DNA from: Flavobacterium gelidilacus DSM 15343
Lineage (GTDB): Bacteria > Bacteroidota > Bacteroidia > Flavobacteriales > Flavobacteriaceae
Reading direction: 5' to 3'
Length of the DNA: 64,000 nucleotides
Assembly: GCF_000422685.1 (NCBI RefSeq)
Contig: NZ_AUGN01000004.1
Coordinates: 363,224 to 427,223 of the forward strand
In this document: piece by piece, positions 1-10,387 of the stretch
Layout: each line of letters starts with the position of its first letter
Position numbering within the stretch: position 1 is the stretch's first letter
The notes under the pieces: generated by a model
Databases searched by the model: none
The model's input: only the letters and a program-made list of their open reading frames with translations
What the model was told of the DNA's origin: nothing
Made by a program: the position numbers and the translations under genes

Positions 1-3000
1 GTTGAAATATTGCACTATTAATACCATCCGCATTTAATGAACCGTTTACCCATGAGGTTCCACCATTGATTGTAAATTGAAAAGTTTCTATGGGTGTATC
101 TACAAAATACTGGGAGTAATCTAAAAGTTCGACGGTGTAATCATCTGTGGCGTCATTACAAACGATATTGTATTTTAAGTCGGCAAGATATGGTATTGTG
201 ACTTCTACTAAAATCCTTCTACCACAAAATCCTGATGCCGCAGGGTATGTTGCAAATACTGGTACAAAATAATGTCCTGGAAGTATATTATTAGCTTGAA
301 AAGAACTGTTTGTAGTTGACATTACATTAGCATTTGAACCAGAAATGGACTCCCAGTTGAAGATAGTTCCTGGTACTCCAGAATTTGTAATATCAATAGT
401 TATTTCTTGACAACCGGTTGACGTTACGGTAGTTGCAATGGCAGGAGGAGTTGGACAAGTTGGTCCTGGAGTTCCTCCAGTTCCTGTTCCTCCTGGTGTG
501 GAATCAATAGTTGTGTACGTAATAGTAGATGAAGTACAACCATGTTCATTAGTTACTATAGCATAATATTCCCCCAATTCAGAAGCATTAATTGTAGCTT
601 GATTCCCAATTGGAGCAGGAATAGCTGCATCATTGTGAAACCACTGTATTATATCTGAAGCGCTATACCCATTTTGAAGTACTACTGTATAATTCATATC
701 AACCTCTGGTATAATTTCCCACTGTAAATTATAATTTCTGTTTGGTACAACGTCAATTATAGGGGAAGGTGAAACCACAATTTGAAGATTAGCTGTAACG
801 TTAAATTCGCAAGTGCTTACACCATGTACCGTTACATTAATATCATAATTGGTATTGTCTAAAAGCGGATCATTATATACATGAATTATTGGATCACCTG
901 CAAAAAAGTTGACTAAACCAGTATTATCTCCAAAATCCCATGTTGAGTAAGAATAAGCAATATTAGGAGATAAATCTAAAGTGAAAGATGTGGGTGAACC
1001 TGCACAGGCAGGACTACTAACTAATGCTATTGTAGCCGTAGGGGCATCTTGTATTACCACACCAAGTGTTCCATTAAAGTCTTGTCCGCATTTTCGCATG
1101 GCCACTTTTACTTGTGCCGTTTGGGGTTGTTGGTTCCAAAGCACGGTAATTTCATTTTCGTTTTGACCTGTACTGATGCTCCCTGCGCTTGCTGGATCAA
1201 TAGTCCAAACATAAATATCAGAATCTGTTTCTGCAACAGAATAGGTTCCCATAGAGCTACCACAAACGGTTGTCTCATTACTTGTTATTGTGGTATCTAA
1301 TTGAGGTGTGCTAAGTACCATTTCAAAAGGAAGTGTAGCACAGTTTTCGTAAACATAAGAGGCACTAACGCTGTAGACACTAGCTGCACTATCAAAATTA
1401 ACCACTATTTGATTGCCTACAGAAGATCCTAATATGCTGCCACCTTCCACTGTCCACGAAGTTGAAGCACCTTCTGGAGCAGGGCAGCTGTACTGTTCTA
1501 TATTTCCTAGACAAATAACTGCATTTCCAGCGATTGTCGTTGGAGCGTCTGGTAAGGATTCAACTTTTACTTCAAAAGGATGCTGCATACAATAATTATC
1601 TGCCGTTACTGTAAACGTATAAATACCTGCGTAGGGAAAAGTAATGTCAAACGTAGGTGAAGTTCCAGATGAGTTAAAGTTATTTGGTCCATTAACCGTA
1701 TAATTTAAATTAATTACAGAAATACCATTTGCCAGCAGTATTTCATACTCTTCGTTGTTGGTTTGACATGTAGTTAGAGGGCCATTGACATTTAGATTTG
1801 GTTTTACATTGATGATTAATGTTGCATTGCCACCACATTGTAATAAAGTGTTGTAATATTGACATGAAAGCACTAGCGTTGCAGGATCTTCTGCATTAAT
1901 AAAAATTTCATTTCTTTGGTTTGAAACTCCTAAATTAGAACCAGTACCATTATTATTTAATGACCAATTAAACTCTGTAGTTGGCCATTGTGGTAAAGTG
2001 TATAAGTTTTGGCTGTATGAGCAAATATCTATTTCACCAATAATAACTCCTTCGCTTTTTACAACAGGAATTTTAACTGAAGAGATACATTCTGCACATT
2101 CATTTGATTGTACTAACACATATCCAAAACCATCTTGATCAATATTGTCCCATATAACTTGTATACTTGATACGTCATAATCTTGGCCTACAATTTGACC
2201 ACCAATTACCGTCCATTGGACACTGCAATTACTGTTAAGTAGTTCTTCGTTGATACTATAGGTTGATAATTGCCCTTCACATGCTACCGATGGACATGTA
2301 ATCTCAATTGATTCTTCAGATACATGGACAGTAACCTGGTGGGTACTCACACAACTACATCCATTTGAAACCGTTAAAATTACATCATAATCTCCTGGAT
2401 GCGTATAAGTGTGTGTTGGTTCAAATTCGGTAGAATAGGTTTCATCTCCAAAATACCATTGGTAATATAGATTTTCATTTCCCCCATTATTTGATGATAG
2501 GTTTTCAAAATTTACTGGACTATTAATACAAGCCGAGTAATATGTAGTTTCTAAATCTGGTAAGATTCCAATTTGTGCAATAGGTGCATTGACCTTTTCA
2601 ATACATTTGTTTACAATTTTGATAGTACCATCCGTTAAATGAACAACAGCTTGTAGAGCATAGGCAGAAACACCAGCATCCCAAGTAATATCACAACTTG
2701 TGCTACTTTCATTGGACAACGTTCCACCTGTAATAAGCCAGTCCGTTGAAGTAATTAAACTTACACTACCTGTTAGTGAAAAAGTAAATACACTATTTTC
2801 ACATACTCTAATACAATCATTATTGGTAATATCGACATCTTCTACTGGAGGTGCTTCACCAATATCATAACTTTGTTGACAACCTACCTCTCCATCCCAT
2901 GACAGGAATATTTCGCAGTTAGCAAGAATTGTTACTACATATTCGAAAGGATTTAAACAATTTACTGAATTTGGAGTAAATACGTAGGTATATGTCCCCG

Positions 3001-4651
3001 GTACGCTTGTCTCTATTGTAGATTCATTCCAATTGCCAGAAATACCGTAGTTTGAGATTTCAGGTAATATAGGAGGTACAACACCGTTGCATAAAGTAGC
3101 AGGTAAATTGAATGCTAAAAATGGTGTAGATGGATCATTCAATTCTATAGCCTCTGTAAATGCAGGTCCACCACATAATGGAAACGCATTGGATCTCCTC
3201 CTTACCAAAACTGGAAAAGTTGAAAAATAAGAAGTTGCACTATCTAAATTAGCATCTCCTGGAGCAAAGGGTATTGGCAAATAAGTGCCTCCTCCATTTG
3301 TTGAAAATTCCCAAGTGTAGTTGACATTTGTAATACCGTCATCTACACTTATTATATTAACTTCTTCCTCACAATCAATAGAAAGTAAAATTGATCCAGC
3401 TAGTGCTTGAGGGGCTATATTGAAATCTATATTCTTGAATATTATTGTTTTTGAGCAACCATATAAGTTCATTTGAACTTCAAGATTTACAGTATTGGAA
3501 CCAATAGGGAACAGAAAGTTTCCACTAGTATCTATATTAGGTATATCAAAAACTATATCAGTTGATACGTTTAAAAATGGCAGGGCAATTGTTTGTGGAG
3601 CACCAATTGGAACTCCTACTGAAGTAGTTAATTGGATAACTATATTATTAATTATACCAGGCAACAATGGTGGTATAGGAGTTTGAGGACAGCTACGAAG
3701 TTGGAAGTCTTCGATAGTAAAGCTTAAATGATCTTCCAAACAGAAATCACTCAAACCTGATATATTTAGAGTATTAGGTACTTGACCTATATTAATAACA
3801 TAAAATATTATTTCTTCAGTTTTATACCATGTTTTATTTTGACAGTATGGATCGATATATTGAACCTCTCGTGTTAATTTTGCTGAACAGTTAACTGCAT
3901 TAGGCTCATTCAAAAGTAAATTTAAATTTGTGTAATCCACTATTGAAGAATTCCCCAATGTAGGATAAATTGTATCATCTAACTTCCACCTGAAAACATA
4001 CTGATTACTTGGTTGTGATGCCGCTGAGAAGCATGGTGGATTAAATAATGGACCTAGATCAAAATCTGCATCACCAGGACAGAAGTAATATATATGAGTT
4101 GCGGGATTGTGTATAATTGTGCCTGCAATTTCTGTAGCAGTAGTGTTTGGACAAGGAGGATTAGGATTAACAAATTGATTAGAAATTCTAAATATTTTAC
4201 TGATACTCTGTGTAAAAGTTTTATAATTAATTCTAAAAAATCTAAACGGATTGTTAAGAACATCTTGATGGCAAAAATAATTTAATGGCAAAGGATAATA
4301 AGGGAAAAAGTTCACATTATTATAAGAAGCCTCAAAAGTTAATTCAGAGAAAGCATAATTTATGTCATTATTAAGTAGTATGCTATAATCTAAAATAGCT
4401 TCTTCAGTAAAATAACTGGGATATGGTAGAGGATTTGTCTCAATACATGCTATTTCTGGGTTTGCTATCTGGCAAGGTAAATCATAATCGGAAACAGCAA
4501 AATCAAAATTATCAGGAAAGCCACCGCCTACACATTCTATTCCAAAATAAGCATAGGCTTGCTGTGAGGCATTTAATTGATCATTCGTTCTAGCAAAGAA
4601 GGTTATGTTACTTCGAAATTTTGAGAAGAACCATTGTTTAAAATAGCAAAC
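1..4651 (-). CDS. 3' part of frameshifted giant PKD/Ig-repeat secreted protein (partial)
   Basis: This is an open minus-strand frame with no stop from 4651 to the window edge, so it is cut at its C-terminal side. It has no credible start: the first in-frame Met is more than 350 codons in, near 3.47 kb. It lies in the -1 frame relative to the M43 protease gene just upstream, and its first residues (ITFFARTND) continue that protein's last beta-strand, so both are read as one gene broken by a single-base indel. The frame carries many Cys-rich Ig-like segments and PKD-like repeats, such as one with the core WYFGDE (about 2.35-2.5 kb) and one with WDFGDN (about 0.83-0.99 kb). Such proteins are usually exported and end in a type IX secretion sorting domain, which would lie outside the window. 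Extracellular adhesion or protease-accessory role is inference. Confidence 0.75.
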
Positions 4652-6714
4652 TCACTAAAATCTAATAATTGCGCATTCCATTGTCCCGTTGTTACATAAT
4701 CAACACCATTGTATGTATTAACAGGAATTGAATTAAATTGACTAGGATGGGAGAAAACATTATTATATTTATCGTAAAATTGGGATACGGCACCGTTTCC
4801 ACTATTTTCCCATAATTCACCCCACTCCGATAGACCAATATGTTTAATATTTCCAGGATCAAACGGTGATTCGTAGGACAATTGCACCAAAAAACCTAAA
4901 CTAGCTCCGTTCTGATTACTTGTTATTTGCCTAGCACCTAAACAATGTACCAAAAATTTACAATTGTCAGGAGTAGGCTTAAAAGTCACTTTTGTATAAT
5001 ATGCAGCTCCATTATGAAGGTTATTAGTACTATTAATAATTTTACCTACACGTATTATGTCGTTAACATTAGCAGGTAAAGTTAACCGAGGAAAGTTGAC
5101 ATCATTAAAATTACCTTGACTTATGATATCGAAACTATCTGGCTCAAAGTTGGAATCTGAATCCGTATAACGAGCTGTTGATGTAAAATTGTAATCGGTA
5201 AGATTTGTGGCACCAGGATTTAAACTCCATCCTCCACTATATTGAACTCTTTCTAAATTAGGATTTGTCCATGATAAGTTTGAAATAGAATTACAAAAAA
5301 GAGTACCCTGAGAACCACTGCTATTTGATGCTGGTATTACTTTAAATATATATGCAGTTTGTTCAAAACAATTACTATTTGTACTTAAAGTGGCTGTGAA
5401 AATAATTTGATAATTACCTACAAAACCGATAGTTGTATTTAAAGTGCTTCCACTACTAGTTGCGAAAGTATTCCCGTTATCAAGATTTGTAATTTGCCAA
5501 GTATAATTTAAAGTAGGACTATTATTGCAGGTAGTAGTTAGGTTAAATGTAATATTAGGTGTATCAGCCGAAACTTCATTGTTAACTCCAATTTGAGGAG
5601 AATTAATTGTAAATGAGCAACCATCCATTGCCGAACAATTAGCACAAGAATTAGTATTTAATAAAGATTCTCTTGGTCCGAAATGATGTTCCAACATAAA
5701 ATGAATCCTTTCGATTTGACCAGCAGTGAATTTATCTTGGCAACTAAAATTACCATAGTCCATATAATTTGATTTGTCATCATTAAAGGAATCTAGTGTA
5801 CAAGTATCATAGGTTGTAGCACAATTTACCTGTGAAAAATCAAGCTTACTTGGAGGAGTGTCAGCCACCATGTCTCCATTATAAAATGGGTTAGTGTTAT
5901 CGCAAGAACATTGAGGAAAACTAGCTATAGTATCAGGATCACAAATTCCAAAAACATGGAATAAACCTAAATAATGACCCATTTCATGTGCTAAAACATT
6001 CATGTTATTGTTTAAATTAATGTTATCCATTAAGAATGTTCTTTCAATAAAAATACCATCAGCTATGTTACCATGAGCTGGTGGTAATGAAGCAAAACCT
6101 GCTGTATTTCCTATAGTGCCATCAGCGATTACATCAACGATATATATGTTTATATATTCAGTAGTCGGAAATCGTATTTGTGTAGAAAAATTAGTTACGG
6201 CATCTACTATGTCTAGTTTTGAGTCACCGTCAACTTCTGTCAAATCGGTTTGATAATGACTCTGTGTCACAGAATAGGAATCTCCATTAGTATCCTGTAA
6301 TGCTAAGCAAAAATCAATTTCTACATTGTTGCCAGGTAATTTTGGAGATAAATTAGCACCTGAATAAATAGAATTTAAGTTGTCAACAATATATTGATAA
6401 CTACCACTACTATTAATCAAATAGGATTGTGGTGCAACATTATTTGTAATATCATGAAAAACAACAGTTAATTTCTTTTGAGTATATATTAATGCTTGTG
6501 AACTTTTACCATTTACAGGATTAAAAGCTTTTCTTTTTTTTGCATACTCCATCCAATCTGCATTATTCTTTTCAAACCTTTCTTTATAAGAATTATTCTG
6601 TTTCAATGCTTTAATATGAACTTCATCAGATGCACAAGAATGTGTAACTCTATCTTGTGTGTAAGATAATTGAATAAATAATAATGTAAAAACAAGGGAT
6701 ATAGCTTTTTTCAT
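4603..6714 (-). CDS. M43 (pappalysin/cytophagalysin-like) secreted zinc metalloprotease, N-terminal part
   Basis: The 703-residue product starts with a signal peptide (MKKAISLVFTLLFIQLSYTQ). The zinc motif HEMGHYLGLFH is at residues 243-253 and a Met-turn NYMDYG at about 316-321, which define the M43 family. Downstream Cys pairs (about 258-310) match the pappalysin loop. A PKD/Ig-like region (about 375-455) and a lectin- or adhesin-like beta region follow. The frame ends abruptly inside a beta-strand at 4603, where the -1 frame continues for more than 1500 codons, so the stop is probably not the natural end. The heptamer A_AAT_TTC at 4615-4621 lies four codons before the stop. The enzyme is expected to be exported and to cleave proteins outside the cell. 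Family assignment is firm; substrate unknown. Confidence 0.85.
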   Translation of the reverse strand: MKKAISLVFTLLFIQLSYTQDRVTHSCASDEVHIKALKQNNSYKERFEKNNADWMEYAKKRKAFNPVNGKSSQALIYTQKKLTVVFHDITNNVAPQSYLINSSGSYQYIVDNLNSIYSGANLSPKLPGNNVEIDFCLALQDTNGDSYSVTQSHYQTDLTEVDGDSKLDIVDAVTNFSTQIRFPTTEYINIYIVDVIADGTIGNTAGFASLPPAHGNIADGIFIERTFLMDNINLNNNMNVLAHEMGHYLGLFHVFGICDPDTIASFPQCSCDNTNPFYNGDMVADTPPSKLDFSQVNCATTYDTCTLDSFNDDKSNYMDYGNFSCQDKFTAGQIERIHFMLEHHFGPRESLLNTNSCANCSAMDGCSFTINSPQIGVNNEVSADTPNITFNLTTTCNNSPTLNYTWQITNLDNGNTFATSSGSTLNTTIGFVGNYQIIFTATLSTNSNCFEQTAYIFKVIPASNSSGSQGTLFCNSISNLSWTNPNLERVQYSGGWSLNPGATNLTDYNFTSTARYTDSDSNFEPDSFDIISQGNFNDVNFPRLTLPANVNDIIRVGKIINSTNNLHNGAAYYTKVTFKPTPDNCKFLVHCLGARQITSNQNGASLGFLVQLSYESPFDPGNIKHIGLSEWGELWENSGNGAVSQFYDKYNNVFSHPSQFNSIPVNTYNGVDYVTTGQWNAQLLDFSEFAILNNGSSQNFEVT

Positions 6715-6799
6715 AAATAAGAATTTTATATTATAATGAAAATAAAATCAATTGGTTAAATTAATTTTTATAAATATAATACTATGAATTAAATGTTAA

Positions 6800-6863
6800 T
6801 TACGGTTTTAAATCATTTTATTTACGGTTTTCACTTAATCGAAAAATATTAACATTTAATCGA
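6800..6863. repeat. paired short direct repeats beside integrase 3' end
   Basis: TTACGGTTTT occurs at 6800-6809 and 6822-6831 (period 22 bp), and TTAATCGA occurs at 6835-6842 and 6856-6863 (period 21 bp). Both spacings equal about two helical turns. They lie in the 223-bp gap between the integrase stop and the protease start. Arm-type recombinase sites or regulator sites are possible, but this is inference. Confidence 0.4.
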
Positions 6864-6937
6864 TTTTTTTATTTAAAAAATATTGAATATTTTTAATATT
6901 ATAACAATAAAGTCATTTTTAGTTGAATTTATAACAA

Positions 6938-8188
6938 TTATGAGATGTTTTTAATTGTAGTTGTCAGACAGTTTTTTAAATTAAAGAGATTTTTAAGAAT
7001 TTTCATGTCTTCACTAACTTTCTTATCTAGTACTTTTGCATAATGTTGGGTAGTTCTTAGATTTTTATGTCCGAGCATTTTGCTAACGCTCTCTATCGGC
7101 ACACCATTATTAAGTGTCACAGTTGTTGCAAAAGTGTGCCTTGCTATGTGAAAAGTTAATTCTTTATCTATTTCACAAATATCGGCTAGTTCTTTTAAGT
7201 AAGCGTTCATTTTTTGATTTGACAGAATGGGAAGTAAGCGATTTTCATTTAAGCATTGTGGATTATCAGTATACTTATCAATTATCATTTGAGTAACTGG
7301 GAGAATTGGGATTTTAGAAGCTGATTCAGTTTTCTGACGGTGAGTTGAAATCCATTTATCACCATCTATTCCAATAATAATATTTGATTTGGTCAAGTTA
7401 AAAACATCTACATAAGCAAGTCCAGTAAAGCAACTGAATAGAAACATATCACGAACAAGCTCTAATCTTTTTATTTTAAATTCTTTGTTTAATAAAATTT
7501 CTATTTCATCCTGGATTAAAAATATTCTTTCAACTTCTCTGACCTTTCCTTTGTATTTTAGAAATGGATCCTTTTCAATCCAATCATTCACATAGCATTG
7601 TTTAATTATCTTACCAAAGTTTCTTATATATTTAATAGTAGAGTTGTTGTTGCAGTTTTTGATATTTCTTAAGTAGAAATCAAAATCATTTATAAATGCA
7701 ATACCAACATGTTTTATAGATATATCATTAATTGAATATTGGTGTTGTAAAAATTCCTTGGTATGACTTAGTGTAGTTTCATATTTTTTATAGGTGTTTA
7801 TTGAAAATTCTTTGCCTATTAATTCCTTCATTTTTTTATTGTGGTCTTCAAAAATCAAAATTAGTTTACGCTGCTTTTCTTCAATCCCTAAAAGTTTGTT
7901 TTTAAAAGTTTGTGTATTAATCTCAAGATTGTTATTAATCATCCAATTTTCAGTTTCATAAACTTTAGATTTTAAGATGTCAAGATGACTATTTATTAGT
8001 CTTGCTTCTTCATTACTACCTTTCATTTTACCCGCTGCAGCATTCCATTTTGATTTTTCTACAAACTTTGAGGTGCTTAATTCTATTCGTGAACCATTAA
8101 TTGTTATTCTCTGATAAATTGGAGATAGTCCTTTTTTTGATGCTTTAGAACTTTTCACGTAGAAAAGAATTGACATTTTGTGTTTCAT
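6938..8188 (-). CDS. tyrosine recombinase/integrase, Bacteroides-transposon type
   Basis: The 416-residue protein has an N-terminal arm-binding domain (about 5-90), a SAM-like core-binding domain (about 105-210) and a C-terminal catalytic domain (about 220-400). Catalytic motifs visible are HIARH (H347, R350), GHKN (H374) and the nucleophile in HYAK (Y383). The usual first Arg is replaced by Ala258 in TGLAYVDV; absence of this Arg is known in Bacteroidetes integrases such as IntDOT. The gene is read away from ssrA, with its start 250 bp from the tmRNA 3' end, a classic integration site. No excisionase, transfer or transposition genes lie beside it in the window, so it is either the edge of an element that extends left or a leftover. 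Confidence 0.93.
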   Translation of the reverse strand: MKHKMSILFYVKSSKASKKGLSPIYQRITINGSRIELSTSKFVEKSKWNAAAGKMKGSNEEARLINSHLDILKSKVYETENWMINNNLEINTQTFKNKLLGIEEKQRKLILIFEDHNKKMKELIGKEFSINTYKKYETTLSHTKEFLQHQYSINDISIKHVGIAFINDFDFYLRNIKNCNNNSTIKYIRNFGKIIKQCYVNDWIEKDPFLKYKGKVREVERIFLIQDEIEILLNKEFKIKRLELVRDMFLFSCFTGLAYVDVFNLTKSNIIIGIDGDKWISTHRQKTESASKIPILPVTQMIIDKYTDNPQCLNENRLLPILSNQKMNAYLKELADICEIDKELTFHIARHTFATTVTLNNGVPIESVSKMLGHKNLRTTQHYAKVLDKKVSEDMKILKNLFNLKNCLTTTIKNIS

Positions 8189-8289
8189 TTTGTGGTGACT
8201 TTAGAGTTATTCAAATTAATTATTTAATCATTATCTGTCAAGATGTTCATCTTTTGAACAGCTTATCATTACTGGGCTAACATGAAATT

Positions 8290-8324
8290 CGGTTACCTTA
8301 GTTTTACATTTTTTTGGGTAACCG
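8290..8324. repeat. inverted repeat CGGTTACC...GGTAACCG
   Basis: Perfect 8-bp arms at 8290-8297 and 8317-8324 surround a 19-bp T-rich centre. The repeat lies in the gap between the integrase start (8188) and the ssrA terminator (8381). It could be a core recombinase site or an operator of the integrase promoter; a transcription terminator is less likely because no T-run follows an arm. Confidence 0.5.
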
Positions 8325-8380
8325 ATTTTAGCACCAACGAAATACTATTAATTGAATAATTTGAAGACTAGTGAAAACAA

Positions 8381-8414
8381 AAAACCCTGTAAATCATACG
8401 ATTTACAGGGTTTT
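8381..8414 (-). terminator. Rho-independent terminator of ssrA
   Basis: A 15-bp perfect stem (AAAACCCTGTAAATC and its complement) with a 4-nt loop is followed on the minus strand by a T-run. It lies 24 bp after the tmRNA 3' end and before the integrase promoter region. Confidence 0.85.
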
Positions 8415-8437
8415 AGTCTAAAATGAATTCTTAAAAG

Positions 8438-8832
8438 TGGAGTCGGAGAGAATCGAACTCTCGTCCAAACAAGCAATCAAAAAGCTTTCTACGCGCTTAG
8501 TTTTTAATTAGATTTTCGACAAAAAGCTAGGTTAAAAACAACCACTCTCTGCTTAACTTTACTAATTCAAAACGGATTTAAAGTATCACCGTCTCTAGGT
8601 TTACTTTTACGGTTCTCCTGAGCTAAACGCCATAAACCAAGGCTTTTAAGGAGAATCCGGCTTTCCTACCTAGTAGGAGCGAGGCATTATCTTACTATAA
8701 TTCAGATTATGCAGCCAAAGCGTAATTATTTTCGCCGTGTAAAGTGTTATACATTTGGATTTACGAGCAAAACATACAATGCTCGACGTGCTTACTAGTT
8801 AATTCCACTCGCTGTCAAAACCAGTCGACCCC
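8438..8832 (-). ncRNA. ssrA: transfer-messenger RNA (tmRNA)
   Basis: The RNA rescues stalled ribosomes with SmpB and tags the nascent chain for ClpXP. The 5' end GGGGTCG (from 8832) pairs with CGACTCC before the discriminator A at 8438, giving the tRNA-like acceptor stem; CCA is not encoded. The T-arm reads GAGTTCGATTCTC. The tag reading frame near 8703-8730 gives GENNYALAA followed by TAA, the usual Bacteroidota-type tag. Pseudoknot-rich sequence follows, including the GGAGAACCGT region. Length is 395 nt. A strong terminator follows. The short frame that can be read on the opposite strand here is an artefact. Confidence 0.96.
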
Positions 8833-9018
8833 TTTTTTAGTATTCAGTATTCAGCTTACAGTAAATACTGTTGCAATGAACTCTAAAACTATGCCAAAAT
8901 TACTATTATTTTATCAATTAAAAAATCTTTTGTTACTAGTTATTCAAAAGCTATATTTGTAGACTTAAAATTAATAATAAGTTTACCTCGAAAGTAGTTG
9001 AACAAAATCCTGTATAAA

Positions 9019-10221
9019 ATGAAATTCGGAATCATAAAAGAACGTAAAAACCCACCTGATAGAAGAGTGGTATTTTCTCCATTTAGATTAGAAGCTTTTA
9101 AAAATGAATTTCCTCAGGCTGAAATTAAAGTTGAATCTTCTGATGTAAGGATATTTACGGATGAACAATACAAAGAAAAAGGTTTTGAAGTTGTATCTGA
9201 TATGACTGATTGTGATGTTTTAATTGGAGTTAAGGAAGTTCCTTTAGATGCTTTAATTGCGGATAAAAATTATTTTTTCTTTTCACATACTATAAAAAAA
9301 CAGCCTTATAATCGTAGTTTACTTTTAGCTATTTTAGAGAAAAACATCCAATTATATGATCATGAAACCATAGTAAATGAAAAAAATCACCGTTTAATTG
9401 GTTTTGGTCGTTATGCAGGAATAGTTGGTGCTTATAACGGAATTAGAGCTTTCGGAATGAAATACGAATTGTTCAATTTAGCTAAAGCTGAAACATTACC
9501 TGATCAAAAAACATTGATTGAACGATTAAAAAGAAATCAACTTCCAAATATAAAAATCGTTTTAACAGGAAGCGGAAAAGTAGCTCATGGTGCCAAAGAA
9601 ATGTTGGATGCAATGAAAATGAAAGAGGTTTCTGTAGAAGATTATTTGAATAAAAGATATGATGTTCCTGTTTATACTTTTATTGATGTTTTAGATTATA
9701 ACAAAAGAAAAGACGGACAAGTTTTAGAAAAACTTGATTTTTATAATAATCCATCAGAATATGAATCTGATTTTGAAAAGTTTGCCAATATGTCAGATGT
9801 TTTCATGGCTGGACATTTTTATGGAAACGGAGCACCAATTATCTTAAGTAAAGAAATGCTTAAATCTTCAAAATGCAAACTTAAAGTTGTAGCAGATATT
9901 TCATGTGATATTGATGGACCAGTAGCTTGTACAATTCGTCCAAGTACTATTGCTGAACCTTTATATGGATATTTAGCAAGTGAAGATAAAGAAGTTCCAT
10001 TTACACATCCATCAGCCGTTGTAGTTATGGCCGTTGATAATTTACCATGTGAATTACCAAAAGATGCCAGTGAAGGTTTTGGCGAAGTGTTTTTAGAAAG
10101 AGTAATTCCAGCATTTTTTAATGAGGATAAAGATGGCGTTTTAGCAAGAGCAAGAGTAACAGAAAACGGAAAATTAACCGAACGTTTTGCCTATTTGCAA
10201 GATTATGTAGATGGGAAATAG
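9019..10221 (+). CDS. alanine dehydrogenase / saccharopine dehydrogenase-like NAD(P)-dependent oxidoreductase
   Basis: The 400-residue protein starts MKFGIIKERKNPPDRRV, the conserved opening of the AlaDH/PNT N-terminal domain, so the ATG at 9019 is preferred to the upstream TTG at 8998. The N-terminal domain (about 1-130) is followed by a Rossmann region with VLTGSGKVAHGAKE (about 180-195) and a C-terminal part with VADISCDIDGPV. Homologues act on amino acids, either alanine to pyruvate or lysine plus 2-oxoglutarate to saccharopine; the sequence alone does not settle the substrate. It is a single gene, and a terminator hairpin follows. The leader just before the ATG resembles the palindromic leader element seen at other genes here. 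Confidence 0.85.
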   Translation: MKFGIIKERKNPPDRRVVFSPFRLEAFKNEFPQAEIKVESSDVRIFTDEQYKEKGFEVVSDMTDCDVLIGVKEVPLDALIADKNYFFFSHTIKKQPYNRSLLLAILEKNIQLYDHETIVNEKNHRLIGFGRYAGIVGAYNGIRAFGMKYELFNLAKAETLPDQKTLIERLKRNQLPNIKIVLTGSGKVAHGAKEMLDAMKMKEVSVEDYLNKRYDVPVYTFIDVLDYNKRKDGQVLEKLDFYNNPSEYESDFEKFANMSDVFMAGHFYGNGAPIILSKEMLKSSKCKLKVVADISCDIDGPVACTIRPSTIAEPLYGYLASEDKEVPFTHPSAVVVMAVDNLPCELPKDASEGFGEVFLERVIPAFFNEDKDGVLARARVTENGKLTERFAYLQDYVDGK

Positions 10222-10272
10222 ATTGTTCGATTTTTAGATTATTTGATTTTTCGAAAATGGATCAGCTCATTG

Positions 10273-10294
10273 CCGTTTGGTTTTTAACCAACGG
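10273..10294. repeat. intergenic palindromic repeat (CCGTTTGG...CCAACGG)
   Basis: An imperfect palindrome, CCGTTTGGTT then TTT then AACCAACGG, lies just after the dehydrogenase gene. Sequences of this shape are dispersed between genes in many Bacteroidota genomes (recalled, not searched). A possible relative with GGCTAAAGCC lies at about 34086-34095. Confidence 0.45.
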
Positions 10295-10308
10295 AAATAA
10301 ATAAAAAC

Positions 10309-10349
10309 AAAAACCACAAATTTAAAATATGAATCTGTGGTTTTTTTTT
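10309..10349 (+). terminator. terminator after the dehydrogenase gene
   Basis: AAAACCACA pairs with TGTGGTTTT across an AT-rich loop and is followed by a run of nine to ten T. It ends transcription from the gene at 9019 and, read from the other strand, may also serve the converging creD unit. Confidence 0.7.
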
Positions 10350-10387
10350 ATCCGAAAATCCAATATCCGAAAATCCGAAAATCTATT

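Noticed and set aside
981..3686. Several plus-strand open frames of 60-83 codons
   Set aside because: They are shadows of the long minus-strand PKD/Ig-repeat frame; their translations show no domain or signal.
8438..8460. Possible attachment-site duplication of the ssrA 3' end
   Set aside because: No second copy of this stretch was found elsewhere in the window, so a complete element cannot be called here.
8744..8962. Open frame of 72 codons on the plus strand
   Set aside because: It lies over the tmRNA 5' half and its promoter, so it is not a gene.
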